Shown here one piece after another: positions 24,789 to 34,052 of a stretch of DNA of 64,000 nt. Within the stretch, counting starts at the first letter, position 1. Each line of letters begins with the position of its first letter. Source of the DNA: Prevotella sp. (GTDB taxonomy: Bacteria; Bacteroidota; Bacteroidia; Bacteroidales; Bacteroidaceae); NCBI GenBank assembly GCA_017417465.1, contig JAFPZD010000263.1, positions 29,005 to 93,004 on the forward strand. The letters are read 5' to 3'. A model generated the notes under the pieces. The model ran no database searches. It had not been told where the DNA came from and saw nothing but the letters and a program-made list of their open reading frames with translations. Made by a program: the position numbers and the translations under genes.

Positions 24789-27230
24789 ATGGCTAAGAAA
24801 AAGAAGAAAACGGCCCCCAAGGAGCACCGTCCGTCGCTGATGGAATCGCTTGGCATCGACCATATCATTGACATTTTCCAGAACGAGCGTCTGTTTTTTT
24901 TCATCGGCGTGCTGATGTTTGCCGTGTCAGTGTGCATGGCGCTCTCGTTCTTCTCGTTTTTCACGACTGGTGCTGCTGACCAGAGCATCATCGAGAACCT
25001 GCGTAGTGGCGACATGCTGAACGAGCAGCATCAGTTCCGCAACATTTGTGGCTCAATAGGCGCCCGTACCTCCTATTTCTTTATGAAGGAGGGCTTCGGT
25101 GTGGCAGCGTTCGCCATTCCCGCGTTCCTGTTCCTCTGGTCGCTGAAGCTGATGAAGGCCTACCAGGCGAAGCTTATGAAGTGGTTCATGTGCCTCATGC
25201 TGGTGATGATATGGTCGTCGATAGCCCTGGCACGCTACCTGTCGTTTGCCGATGTACACTTCTGTCTTGGTGGTGACTGTGGTGCCCGTGTAGGGCATTG
25301 GGTTGAGGGCTTCGTGGGCGCACCCGGCTTGCTGGCTTTGCTGGCCGTGCTGGCTATTGCCTTCCTGATGTACCTCAGCTCTGAGACGGTTATCTTCATC
25401 CGTAAGCTGCTGAATCCCGTGAAGTTCTTCACTGACCGCGTGAAGTTCACCGTCACCAACGATGCGCCGCAAACCGACGACCTGCCCAACGAAACGGAGG
25501 AAGAGGCGCACAACGTGTTCGACAACCCAGAGCCGGAAACCGTCGAGTGGAAAGGTGAGAAGCTCGACGAGCCCCATGTGCCCACACCAACGGAAGCCGT
25601 CGCCCCGGCAGCCAAAAAGACGCCTGCCGACCCGGCATTGGACATTGTGGCGGCTGGCGAGGAGGAGAAGGCCGACGGCAAGGTTGCTGTTGCTGCTGAG
25701 CAGCTGGAGCCCTACGACCCCAAGCGAGACTTGGAGTTCTACAAGTATCCGACGCTCGACTTGCTGAAATCTTACGAGGACGATGGCAAGCCTTATATCG
25801 ACATGAGCGAGCAGACGGCCAACAAGAACCGCATTGTCGACGTGCTACGTAACTTCGGCATCGAGATTTCGAGCATCAAGGCCACCGTTGGCCCTACCAT
25901 CACCCTCTACGAGATCACGCCTGCACAGGGTGTGCGCATCTCGAAAATCCGTAACCTCGAAGACGACATTGCCCTGAGCCTCAAGGCCCTCGGCATTCGT
26001 ATCATTGCGCCCATCCCTGGCAAGGGGACCATCGGCATCGAGGTGCCTAACGAGAAGAAGAACATTGTGTCGATGCGCAGTGTGCTCGACTCGAAGAAGT
26101 TCCAGGAGACGACGATGGATCTGCCCTGTGCCATGGGTAAGACCATCACCAACGAAGTGTTCATGTTCGACCTTGCCAAGGCGCCCCACCTGCTTGTTGC
26201 CGGTGCTACGGGTCAAGGTAAGTCGGTCGGCTTGAACGCTATCCTCACGTCGCTGCTTTACAAGAAGCACCCGGCCGAGCTGAAGATTGTGCTCGTCGAC
26301 CCGAAGATGGTGGAGTTCAGCATCTACGGCAGCATCGCCAACCACTTCTTGGCCAAGGTGCCCGACGACAATGCCTCGCCCATCATCACCGATACCAGCA
26401 AGGTCATCCGCACGCTGCAAAGCCTCTGCGTCGAGATGGATTCCCGCTACGAGTTGCTCATGGAGGCAGGCGAACGTAACATCAAGGATTACAACCGCAA
26501 ATTCATTGCCCGCAAGCTGAATCCTGAGAAGGGCCACAAGTACATGCCTTACATCGTGGTGGTCATCGACGAGTATGGTGACCTCATCATGACTGCCGGC
26601 AAGGAGATTGAGCTGCCCATTGCGCGCATTGCCCAGAAGGCGCGTGCCGTAGGCATCCACATGATTATTGCCACACAGCGACCGACGACCAACATCATCA
26701 CGGGTACCATCAAGGCCAACTTCCCTGCCCGCATCGCCTTCAAGGTGAGCCAGGGCATCGACTCGAAGACCATTCTCGACCGCATGGGCGCCCAGCAGCT
26801 CATTGGCCGTGGCGACATGCTCTATTTGTCTGGCAACGATCCTGTGCGCGTGCAATGTGCGTTTGTCGACACGCCCGAGGTCGACGACATCAACCAGTTC
26901 ATTGCCGCACAGCAGGGCTACCTTGAGCCTTTCGAGCTGCCTGAGCCGGTGATTGAGGGCGATGGCGGTGGTGAGGGCAGCAGTAACGATGCCGACCTGA
27001 GTCACCTTGACCCGATGTTCGACGATGCCGCCCGCCTCATTGTCTCAACGCAGCAGGGCTCAACAAGTCTCATCCAGCGTAAGTTCTCTATTGGCTACAA
27101 CCGCGCCGGTCGTCTGATGGATCAGCTTGAAAAGGCAGGCATCGTAGGACAGGCACATGGCTCGAAGCCGCGTGAGGTGCTTATCCAAGACGAACTGAGC
27201 CTTGACCAGCTCATCGCATCGCTGCGATAG
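24789..27230 (+). CDS. ftsK: DNA translocase FtsK
   Basis: An 813-residue septal DNA pump that moves chromosome dimers and terminus regions during division. Four membrane helices occupy about residues 35-215. A Pro/Glu/Ala-rich linker (about 220-310) follows, then the alpha-beta motor domain with Walker A GATGQGKSVGLN, Walker B IVVVIDEYGDL and the TQRPTTNIITGTIKANFPAR stretch. The C-terminal gamma winged-helix domain (about 750-813, IQRKFSIGYNRAGRLMDQLE) would read orienting DNA sequences. The linker is short compared with E. coli FtsK, as usual in this phylum. Confidence 0.96.
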   Translation: MAKKKKKTAPKEHRPSLMESLGIDHIIDIFQNERLFFFIGVLMFAVSVCMALSFFSFFTTGAADQSIIENLRSGDMLNEQHQFRNICGSIGARTSYFFMKEGFGVAAFAIPAFLFLWSLKLMKAYQAKLMKWFMCLMLVMIWSSIALARYLSFADVHFCLGGDCGARVGHWVEGFVGAPGLLALLAVLAIAFLMYLSSETVIFIRKLLNPVKFFTDRVKFTVTNDAPQTDDLPNETEEEAHNVFDNPEPETVEWKGEKLDEPHVPTPTEAVAPAAKKTPADPALDIVAAGEEEKADGKVAVAAEQLEPYDPKRDLEFYKYPTLDLLKSYEDDGKPYIDMSEQTANKNRIVDVLRNFGIEISSIKATVGPTITLYEITPAQGVRISKIRNLEDDIALSLKALGIRIIAPIPGKGTIGIEVPNEKKNIVSMRSVLDSKKFQETTMDLPCAMGKTITNEVFMFDLAKAPHLLVAGATGQGKSVGLNAILTSLLYKKHPAELKIVLVDPKMVEFSIYGSIANHFLAKVPDDNASPIITDTSKVIRTLQSLCVEMDSRYELLMEAGERNIKDYNRKFIARKLNPEKGHKYMPYIVVVIDEYGDLIMTAGKEIELPIARIAQKARAVGIHMIIATQRPTTNIITGTIKANFPARIAFKVSQGIDSKTILDRMGAQQLIGRGDMLYLSGNDPVRVQCAFVDTPEVDDINQFIAAQQGYLEPFELPEPVIEGDGGGEGSSNDADLSHLDPMFDDAARLIVSTQQGSTSLIQRKFSIGYNRAGRLMDQLEKAGIVGQAHGSKPREVLIQDELSLDQLIASLR

Positions 27231-27379
27231 TGAAATCGTTAAACCGAGATAATATGATGGCGATATGACGTTGTGGCGTTAAACCGTAATAGTGCCTGAT
27301 CGTCAAAAAAATTGTGAATTAGTGAAATAGTCAAATAGTCAAATCAAATTGTGAAATCGTTAAATCGTGAAATAGTCAA
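27231..27379. repeat. GTGAAATAGTCAAAT repeats between ftsK and the lolA-like gene
   Basis: From about 27300 to 27379 strings such as GTGAAATAGTCAAATAGTCA recur with changes. Related runs lie at 44056-44090, 46636-46712 and 47821-47922. No gene or clear terminator is seen. Confidence 0.55.
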
Positions 27380-27982
27380 ATGAAAAAGATTGCTTTTCTG
27401 TTGTCGCTGATTGTGTTCAGCACCTCATTTTGTGTAGCACAAACCGCCCGCCAGGTACTCGACAAGTGCGCTGCCACTGTCAGTGCGAAAGATGGCGTGC
27501 AAGCCAAGTTCACCATGCAGAGCGCACAGTACGGCTCGACGAGTGGCACCATAGCCGTAAAGGGTCGCATGTTTCAGGCTTCCACCCCCGTCTCGTCCAT
27601 GTGGTTCGACGGCAAGACGCTGTGGACGTACATGTCGAAGAACGACGAGGTGAACGTCACGACGCCCTCTGAGTCGCAGCTACAAGCCCTTAACCCGTAT
27701 AACTTCATCAACCTGTACAAACAGGGCTTCAAGTACACTATGACGAAGTCGGGCACGGCATTCAACGTCCATCTCACCGCTACTGACCAGAAGCGCAAGA
27801 TCCGTGAGCTCTTCATCACCGTCGACCAAAAGACCTATCATCCCACTGAGGTGAAGATGCTGCAGAACCAGAAGTGGACGACGTTCACCATCAGTGACCT
27901 GAAAGCGCAGCAGCTCAGCGATGCAATGTTCCGCTTCAACTCCAAGGATTTCCCTTCTGCCGAGGTTATCGACCTGCGGTAA
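27380..27982 (+). CDS. LolA-like outer-membrane lipoprotein carrier
   Basis: A 200-residue periplasmic protein with a signal peptide (MKKIAFLLSLIVFSTSFCVAQ) and the half-barrel pattern of LolA: KFTMQSAQYGSTSGTIAVKG, STPVSSMWFDGKTLWTY and HPTEVKMLQNQKWTTFTISD. LolA ferries lipoproteins from the inner to the outer membrane. Its place directly after ftsK is common in Bacteroidales from general knowledge. The degree of similarity to proteobacterial LolA is low, so the function is inferred from fold pattern and context. Confidence 0.75.
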   Translation: MKKIAFLLSLIVFSTSFCVAQTARQVLDKCAATVSAKDGVQAKFTMQSAQYGSTSGTIAVKGRMFQASTPVSSMWFDGKTLWTYMSKNDEVNVTTPSESQLQALNPYNFINLYKQGFKYTMTKSGTAFNVHLTATDQKRKIRELFITVDQKTYHPTEVKMLQNQKWTTFTISDLKAQQLSDAMFRFNSKDFPSAEVIDLR

Positions 27983-28015
27983 GTGTCTGATTGTTTGACT
28001 TTTGAATCCTGAGTC

Positions 28016-29515
28016 TTGAATAGAATAACCCTGTTTCGACTGCTGCGCCGTAACAATAAGTTGGGCGTACGACGCAACCCCGCCTTTGAGCAGAGCGTGG
28101 TTGCCAAAGTGCTGATGTACATCGGTGCTGGCATGATGTGCCTCTACCTGATCATGTTCGCCGTGATCTTCTCGGGGCTTGCCAACGACGAGGCAGAACC
28201 TGCCATGTGGCTGGTCATCATGCCCCTGCTGATGTGCATCGACTTCGGTTTGCGCTTCGTCGTTCAGCAGACGCCGCTGATGCTTGTCAAGCCTTACATG
28301 CTGTTGCCCCTGCCCGTTCACAGTGTTATCGAGACGTTCCTGCTGACATCGCTGCTCAGTGGCTACAACTGGACGTGGCTCTGCTTCTTCGTGCCTTACT
28401 GCTTCATCGTGCTTTGCGGTTGTGCTACTTTCGGAGCCACGCTTGTGGTGCTGATCAGTGGCATATTCATCGTCATGGCCAACAGTCAGTGGTTCCTGCT
28501 TGTCCGCACGCTGACGCGCCGTTCGCTCTTTTGGTGGTTGCTGCCACTGGCCGTCTATGCTGTCTACTTCGTGCCGCTGTTTGCCATGAAGGACGCCAAC
28601 AACACCCCCTTCGACAATGCGATGGACGCATTCGTCGCCTTTGGCTCCACGTGGTGGTTCGTGCTCGTCTGTGCTGCCGTATTGGTTGCACTGCTGATGC
28701 TCAACCGCTGGATGCAGTTCCGTTATGTCTACGACGAGATCTCACGCGAGGAGCGCCGTGAGGGCGCCATGAAGCGCGTGGCACAGTTCACGTTCCTCGA
28801 GCGCTACGGACAAACGGGCGAGTACTTGAAGCTTGAACTGAAGTCTATTTTAAGAAATAAAGCGGTACGCGCGCGCGTGCTGATGAGCCTTGGCCTTATT
28901 GTCATGCTCACGCTGCTCATTGCCTATACCGACATGTACGACGGCAAGATGATGCTCAACTTCTGGTGCTACTACTGCTTCGCCATCTACGGCATGACGG
29001 CGCTGGTGAAGGTCATGGGCCCCGAGGGCAACTACATCGACCTGCTGATGGTTCACGAAGAGAACATCCTGTCGCTGCTCAAGGCGAAGTACTACTTCCA
29101 CGTCTGCATCCTCGTGGTGCCCCTGCTGCTCATGCTCCCCGCTGTCATCGCGGGCAAGTTCTCGATTCTCATGATGGCGGCTTACATGCTGCTCAGCAGT
29201 GGCGTGCTCTATTGCGTGCTTTTCCAGTTGGCCGTCTACAACAAGCAGACGATTCCGCTCAACGCCAAGATTACGGGCAAGAACAATGTTGAGAACGGCT
29301 TCCAGCTACTCATTGAGATGCTGGCCATGTTTGCGCCTCTGGTGCTGGTGGCCGTCATGATCCTGCTCTTCGAAGAGTCGACTGCCTACATCGTCTTGGC
29401 CATCCTCGGCTTGCTGTTCACACTCGCTCACCCCCTATGGCTACGCAATGTCTACCGCCGCATGATGAAGCGCAAATACACTAATCTTGAAGGTTTTCAT
29501 GCTACGCGTTCCTAA
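28016..29515 (+). CDS. DUF5687-type polytopic membrane protein, permease-like
   Basis: A 499-residue protein with about twelve hydrophobic helices. Its pattern (LLRRNNKLGVRRNPAFEQSV at the start, GPEGNYIDLLMVHEENILSL in the middle) resembles the DUF5687 family, whose members usually accompany an ABC ATPase and are thought to be export permeases. No ATPase gene is adjacent here. The start is unusual: an in-frame TGA lies at 28010-28012, and the only initiation codon before the conserved beginning is TTG at 28016. Confidence 0.65.
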   Translation: MNRITLFRLLRRNNKLGVRRNPAFEQSVVAKVLMYIGAGMMCLYLIMFAVIFSGLANDEAEPAMWLVIMPLLMCIDFGLRFVVQQTPLMLVKPYMLLPLPVHSVIETFLLTSLLSGYNWTWLCFFVPYCFIVLCGCATFGATLVVLISGIFIVMANSQWFLLVRTLTRRSLFWWLLPLAVYAVYFVPLFAMKDANNTPFDNAMDAFVAFGSTWWFVLVCAAVLVALLMLNRWMQFRYVYDEISREERREGAMKRVAQFTFLERYGQTGEYLKLELKSILRNKAVRARVLMSLGLIVMLTLLIAYTDMYDGKMMLNFWCYYCFAIYGMTALVKVMGPEGNYIDLLMVHEENILSLLKAKYYFHVCILVVPLLLMLPAVIAGKFSILMMAAYMLLSSGVLYCVLFQLAVYNKQTIPLNAKITGKNNVENGFQLLIEMLAMFAPLVLVAVMILLFEESTAYIVLAILGLLFTLAHPLWLRNVYRRMMKRKYTNLEGFHATRS

Positions 29516-29536
29516 TATAATGTCAACAAAAACGAT

Positions 29537-29971
29537 ATGAAACGATTCCTTATGTTTGCCACCGCATTGCTGATGTGCTGTGGCATGGCCTTTAGCGCAC
29601 AGCAAGGCCCGTCAGTCACTGTCAATGGTGAAGTGTTGGAGAAGCAGGTCGTCAGCCTTACTTTCTCAGGTAATAACGTTGTGCTCCATTTCATCGACGG
29701 TAGCGAGCTGTCTGCCGACATGCAGGAACTGGTGCTCCTGTTCGAGAAAGGCACGTCAACGGCCATCGAGGTGCTGAAGACGCCTGTCACCGACCGATTC
29801 CTGCTGGAGGGTCTTCCAGTGGGAACGCCCGTTACGATCTACGACGCCCAGGGAAAGATTGTCATGACGACAAAGACGCCCGCGGCGTCTCTACTCAACG
29901 TTCAGTCGCTTCGCAGCGGCATCTATCTCTTAAAGGCCGATGGCCATTTTGTCAAGTTCATTAAGCGTTAA
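29537..29971 (+). CDS. Short exported protein with a T9SS-like C-terminal domain
   Basis: A 144-residue product with a signal peptide (MKRFLMFATALLMCCGMAFSAQ). The first half (VTVNGEVLEKQVVSLTFSGN, then HFIDGSELSADMQELVLLFE) looks like the small domain at the start of the next gene's product. The second half (LEGLPVGTPVTIYDAQGKIV to SLRSGIYLLKADGHFVKFIK) matches type IX secretion sorting domains in length and pattern (G.Y.L....K). There is no obvious catalytic module. It precedes the pectate lyase by 9 nt, so the two are probably coexpressed; whether it is a scaffold, a partner or a remnant is unknown. Confidence 0.6.
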   Translation: MKRFLMFATALLMCCGMAFSAQQGPSVTVNGEVLEKQVVSLTFSGNNVVLHFIDGSELSADMQELVLLFEKGTSTAIEVLKTPVTDRFLLEGLPVGTPVTIYDAQGKIVMTTKTPAASLLNVQSLRSGIYLLKADGHFVKFIKR

Positions 29972-29980
29972 GCCACAGTC

Positions 29981-32287
29981 ATGAAGAAGTTATTAATTTG
30001 TGCTTTCACACTCCTGTCAGCACTGGTCGCTGCCCAAGGGCAAACCGACCATTCCGTAGCACGTAACACCAAAGTGAACCAGGCAGAACTCCTGCTTCAC
30101 GACAATCAGGTGAAATATTACGATACCGACGGCATCGAACATATCGACCTGAACGGCAACGACGTGACCGTCAACATCGCTCAGCAGCAGGACGTCTATC
30201 AAGGTGGCGTCAGTCGTCTCTCATTTATTAAAGGTGCTAACGCCCTGACCGTTATTGAGGCAAATGGATGGCTTGAGTCAGCATACGTTAAGTTCTCGCT
30301 GATGGAAGCAGCCACCAACTATCATGTCTACGTCAAGGGTGACAATAGTTTTGCCGACTGGACACGAATCGACGCCGAGCTCGTCAGGAACTACGGCGAC
30401 TATGGACGTGCCGACATGGTAGGACTGCCTGCTGGCAGCTACCAGCTGAAGGTCGTCCCCGTCGTTGGCGATGAAGAGCAAACTGACCTTGCTGCCGTGA
30501 CCGACGATCTCACCGTGCGCAGCTACGACCGTGCCGGCTATGCCCACTTCAACTATAGTGCCGGCGTGGGTGCCTACAACAACGATGGTTCACTGAAGCA
30601 GGGTGCCAAGGTGTTCTACGTCACTGCCAAGAGCGCAAAGACGATCACCACCAACGTCAATGGTGCCACGGAAAATCCCTGCGTGGGCATCCAGGCAATC
30701 CTCGCTGCCTATGAAAAGGGCAAGGACACCACGCCCATCGCATTCCGCTTTATCGGCGTCGTGCACCCCGACGACCTTGACTACCTGGGCAGCTCGGCTG
30801 AAGGCCTTCAGGTGAAGGGGCGCAGGGCCGACTCTGAACTCAATCTCACCTTCGAGGGCATTGGTGACGATGCCACCCTTTACGGTTTCGGCTTCCTGGT
30901 GCGCAATGCCAAGAGCGTCGAGTTCCGTAACCTCGCTTTCATGCGCTTCATGGACGACGGTATCTCGTTAGACACCGACAACTCGAACGTCTGGGTTCAC
31001 AACATCGACTTCTTCTACGGCAAGCACGGCTCAGGCGATCACGTCAAGGGCGACGGTGCCGCCGATGCCAAGAGCGACACGAAGTTTCTCACGATCAGCT
31101 ATTGCCGCTACTGGGATTGCGGAAAGAGCAGCATGTTCGGTATGAAGGACGAGTCGGGACCTAACTACATCAGCTTCCACCACAACTGGTTCGACCACAG
31201 CGACTCGCGTCATCCCCGTGTGCGCACCATGTCCGTACACGTGTGGAACAACTACTTCGACAACTGTGCCAAGTATGGTGTCGGTGCCTGTAGCGGCAGC
31301 AGCGTTTTCGTTGAGAACAACTATTTCCTGAAGACCAAGAAGCCCATCCTCTCGTCGCTTCAGGGCACTGACGGGTTGGGCAGCGGCACCTTCTCAGACG
31401 AGCAGCCGGGCTTCATCAAGGCCTACGGCAACTATTTTGACCGCTCGGCCAAGAACTTCAGTTACTACACCCAGAAAGCGCCTGCTTCGACTGGTTACGA
31501 TACCTACGAGACGGCTACCCGCGACGAGCAGGTGCCTGCCTCAGCCATGACGACGACGGTCACGAAGATTAAGGACGGCAAGGAGGTGACCATGGTTGCA
31601 GCAGGCAAGTTCGACTATAACAACTTCGATACCAATCCGCAGCTGATCTACCAATACACGCCCGACGATGCTGCCGATGTGCCCACCGTCGTTACGGGGT
31701 ATTATGGTGCAGGACGCCTTAACCATGGCGACATAAGCTACACCTTCGCTGACAACGTTGGAAACGATGATACTGACTCTGACTACGACACGCAACTCGC
31801 TGCGCTGATCGACAACTACAAGTCGGCTCTTGTGTCCATCTTCGGCGAAAATGCCGGAAGTGGCGAAGAACCTGGTGGTGGCGAAGAACCTGGTGGTGGT
31901 GAAGAACCCGGTGGCGACGCCCCCGACGTACAACCCACCGACGACGTCATCCTCTGTACTTTCGACAAGAGCGGCACACCCTCGTCATCGCTCTTTACCG
32001 TCTCAGGCAACGGCTCAAGCACGAAGGGACAGGCCACCGTCGACGGGCAGACGCTCACCACATGCCTGAAGATGGAGAGCGCCACCAGCATCCGCTTCAC
32101 ACTCACGCAAGCCATGAAGATGACGCTCTACTTTGCCGACACCGAAGTTGCCAGCATCAAGATTGACGGTGTGAAGATTCAAGGCACTTCCAGCACTTAC
32201 ACCACCACACTCGATGCCGGTGCCCATGAGCTCACGAAGGACAAGTCGGTCAACCTCTTTGCCATCAAACTGGAGCCTATAAAGTGA
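29981..32287 (+). CDS. Pectate lyase, polysaccharide lyase family 1
   Basis: A 768-residue secreted enzyme that would cleave polygalacturonate by beta-elimination. Order: signal peptide (to about 22), an N-terminal beta-domain (about 25-190), the PL1 right-handed beta-helix (about 200-610) with DGISLDTDNSNVWVHNIDFF, WDCGKSSMFGMKDESGPNYI and the conserved FDHSDSRHPRVRTM segment (Arg410-Arg413), a linker of three GGGEEP-like repeats (about 625-645), and a C-terminal beta-sandwich of about 110 residues that may bind carbohydrate. There is no T9SS tail on this protein. Neighbouring genes for GH43 and GH2 enzymes fit plant polysaccharide use. Confidence 0.88.
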   Translation: MKKLLICAFTLLSALVAAQGQTDHSVARNTKVNQAELLLHDNQVKYYDTDGIEHIDLNGNDVTVNIAQQQDVYQGGVSRLSFIKGANALTVIEANGWLESAYVKFSLMEAATNYHVYVKGDNSFADWTRIDAELVRNYGDYGRADMVGLPAGSYQLKVVPVVGDEEQTDLAAVTDDLTVRSYDRAGYAHFNYSAGVGAYNNDGSLKQGAKVFYVTAKSAKTITTNVNGATENPCVGIQAILAAYEKGKDTTPIAFRFIGVVHPDDLDYLGSSAEGLQVKGRRADSELNLTFEGIGDDATLYGFGFLVRNAKSVEFRNLAFMRFMDDGISLDTDNSNVWVHNIDFFYGKHGSGDHVKGDGAADAKSDTKFLTISYCRYWDCGKSSMFGMKDESGPNYISFHHNWFDHSDSRHPRVRTMSVHVWNNYFDNCAKYGVGACSGSSVFVENNYFLKTKKPILSSLQGTDGLGSGTFSDEQPGFIKAYGNYFDRSAKNFSYYTQKAPASTGYDTYETATRDEQVPASAMTTTVTKIKDGKEVTMVAAGKFDYNNFDTNPQLIYQYTPDDAADVPTVVTGYYGAGRLNHGDISYTFADNVGNDDTDSDYDTQLAALIDNYKSALVSIFGENAGSGEEPGGGEEPGGGEEPGGDAPDVQPTDDVILCTFDKSGTPSSSLFTVSGNGSSTKGQATVDGQTLTTCLKMESATSIRFTLTQAMKMTLYFADTEVASIKIDGVKIQGTSSTYTTTLDAGAHELTKDKSVNLFAIKLEPIK

Positions 32288-32387
32288 AAAGTGCCCTCAA
32301 TTCCTCACGGTTAGCATAAGAAATACCCTGCGAAACAGCTAAAAAACAGCTAAAAACAACATTTTTGGCAAAAAAGTAATTGAAAAG

Positions 32388-32419
32388 TTTGGCTGTTTCG
32401 CAGAAAAGTATTACCTTTG
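32388..32419 (+). promoter_or_regulatory. tRNA-Lys promoter
   Basis: TTTG (32388-32391), exactly 20 nt, TACCTTTG (32412-32419). Confidence 0.8.
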
Positions 32420-32451
32420 CACCCGCAAAACAAAAAGCTCCGTGAGAGGAT

Positions 32452-32524
32452 GCACCCTTAGCTCAGTTGGTAGAGCACCTGACTCTTAATCAGGGTGTCC
32501 AGGGTTCGAGCCCCTGAGGGTGTA
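32452..32524 (+). tRNA. tRNA-Lys (CTT)
   Basis: A full cloverleaf can be drawn: acceptor GCACCCT with AGGGTGT, D arm GCTC/GAGC, anticodon stem CCTGA/TCAGG with loop CTCTTAA (anticodon CTT at 32485-32487), and T arm CAGGG/CCCTG with TTCGAGC. The first acceptor pair is G-T. The CCA end is not encoded. A strong terminator follows. Confidence 0.93.
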
Positions 32525-32526
32525 CG

Positions 32527-32572
32527 AAGCGAAAGCGACAGACAGTTAATGTTTGCCGCTTTCGCTTTTTTT
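32527..32572 (+). terminator. tRNA-Lys terminator
   Basis: AAGCGAAAGCG (32527-32537) pairs with CGCTTTCGCTT (32557-32567), and a T-run continues to 32572. The 19-nt loop is long but the stem is perfect. Confidence 0.8.
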
Positions 32573-32582
32573 ATTCCATTCT

Positions 32583-32614
32583 TTTGGTCGTTCTCAAAAA
32601 AATGCTTATCTTTG
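32583..32614 (+). promoter_or_regulatory. Promoter of the DUF3078 gene
   Basis: TTTG (32583-32586), 20 nt, TATCTTTG (32607-32614); it starts only 11 nt after the tRNA terminator. Confidence 0.75.
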
Positions 32615-32706
32615 CAGTCAGTTCGTCGGGGGCGAAGCCGCAACCGACGATATTGGAACACAAACATGACGAATCTGAATAGTAGAAACCAAACAAATAA
32701 GAAACG

Positions 32707-33948
32707 ATGAAAACGAAGAAAATTGCATTGACACTTGCGGCAACCACCGTGCTGAGCATGGCTGCCGCGCAGACAAACAGTCAGACTACACAGAGCAACG
32801 GGCAGTACTACCGGCTTTTTGCCCCGCTGACATTCTATCACTCCGTAGCCGGCAACCAATTATCGCTCGACGAGCATGATCAAGATGCGACAGACGAGGC
32901 CATCGACCAGGCACTGCTGAACGTTTATCTGACGCGCCCTGACCTTGTAGAGGTGACGGAAACTGAGCAGCAAGAGTCGGGCTCACTACGCCACGACGTC
33001 ATCGACCAACCCATCGTTCAGAATGTCGACATCGTCGAACAAGCCGAGCAAATGGCTCCTTCGATGGAGGTTATACCTGCGTTGCCCGAAGCAGAGGTGG
33101 AAGTCACGAAGCCTAAGTTCTGGACACGTAAGGGCGATGGCTTCCTGCAGTTCATGCAGAACTACGTCAGTGGCAACTGGTACAAGGGCGGTGAGTCGAA
33201 CTACTCGGCTGTGGGGAGCCTCACGCTTGAAGCCAACTACGACAACAAGGCGAAATGGAAGTGGGACAACAAACTGGAGATGAAGCTGGGCTTCCAAACA
33301 TCGCGCACCGACAGCGTCCACAAGTTCAAGGCTAATGAGGACCTGTTGCGCTACACTGGCAAGGTCGGCCTGCAGGCTGCCAACAAGTGGTACTACACGT
33401 TGCAGCTGCTGGCTTACACCCAGTTCGCCCGCGGTTTTAAGTCAAACGACATCCGCACGTACTCTGACTTCTTCTCACCCTTCAACTTCAACGTTGGTCT
33501 TGGTATGGAATACAAGGTGGAGGCGTTCGACAAGAAGCTGACGGGTTCGGTTAACTTGGCGCCCATTGCCGTGAACTACCGCTATGTGGATCGCACGCTG
33601 TTCCGTACGAAGAACGACCCGAAGGTGGCTGAGTTCCAGTGGTATCCCGATCGCTACGGTATCGACGATGGCAAGCACCACCTAACCGACCTCGGTTCGC
33701 AGGTGACGGCTTCGTTAGAATGGAAGATGAGCGACGTGGTGACGTGGAAGACGCGTTTCTACGCTTTCACCAGCTACCACCGCGCTGAGATGGAGTGGGA
33801 GAACACGTTCCAGCTGCGGGTGTCGAAGTATATCACGGCTAACATATTCCTGTTCCCCCGTTTCGACGACTCGAACAAGTGGGACGACGATCTGGGCTAC
33901 TGGCAGTTCAAGGAGTACTCCTCACTGGGCTTTGCCTACACATTCTAA
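32707..33948 (+). CDS. DUF3078 outer-membrane beta-barrel protein
   Basis: A 413-residue protein of unknown role. It has a signal peptide (to about AAAQ, residue 22), a variable acidic segment (about 45-135), then the DUF3078 barrel, recognised from FWTRKGDGFLQFMQNYVSGN, WYKGGESNYSAVGSLTLEAN and YDNKAKWKWDNKLEMKLGFQ. Strands with alternating aromatic residues run to the final aromatic (SLGFAYTF), as expected for insertion by the BAM machinery. It is a single-gene unit between its own promoter and the convergent gdhA. Confidence 0.85.
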   Translation: MKTKKIALTLAATTVLSMAAAQTNSQTTQSNGQYYRLFAPLTFYHSVAGNQLSLDEHDQDATDEAIDQALLNVYLTRPDLVEVTETEQQESGSLRHDVIDQPIVQNVDIVEQAEQMAPSMEVIPALPEAEVEVTKPKFWTRKGDGFLQFMQNYVSGNWYKGGESNYSAVGSLTLEANYDNKAKWKWDNKLEMKLGFQTSRTDSVHKFKANEDLLRYTGKVGLQAANKWYYTLQLLAYTQFARGFKSNDIRTYSDFFSPFNFNVGLGMEYKVEAFDKKLTGSVNLAPIAVNYRYVDRTLFRTKNDPKVAEFQWYPDRYGIDDGKHHLTDLGSQVTASLEWKMSDVVTWKTRFYAFTSYHRAEMEWENTFQLRVSKYITANIFLFPRFDDSNKWDDDLGYWQFKEYSSLGFAYTF

Positions 33949-33975
33949 TAGCCGCTTTGGGGTATAAACCAACCT

Positions 33976-34014
33976 AAAAAGGGGGCCGCCTGGCATCATT
34001 GCCGGACGGCCCCC
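33976..34014 (-). terminator. gdhA terminator
   Basis: On the minus strand a 14-bp stem with one mismatch (33981-33994 with 34001-34014, GGGGGCCG/CGGCCCCC at its base) is followed by TTTTT (33980-33976). It lies 39 nt after the gdhA stop. There is no T-run on the + side. Confidence 0.8.
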
Positions 34015-34052
34015 TGGGTTGTGTAATATAGTATCTTTGTGTTGGTTGACGA

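Noticed and set aside
24789-29515. ftsK to DUF5687 as an ABC exporter operon
   Set aside because: FtsK is the DNA translocase, not an ABC exporter ATPase, so it cannot be the missing partner of the permease-like protein.
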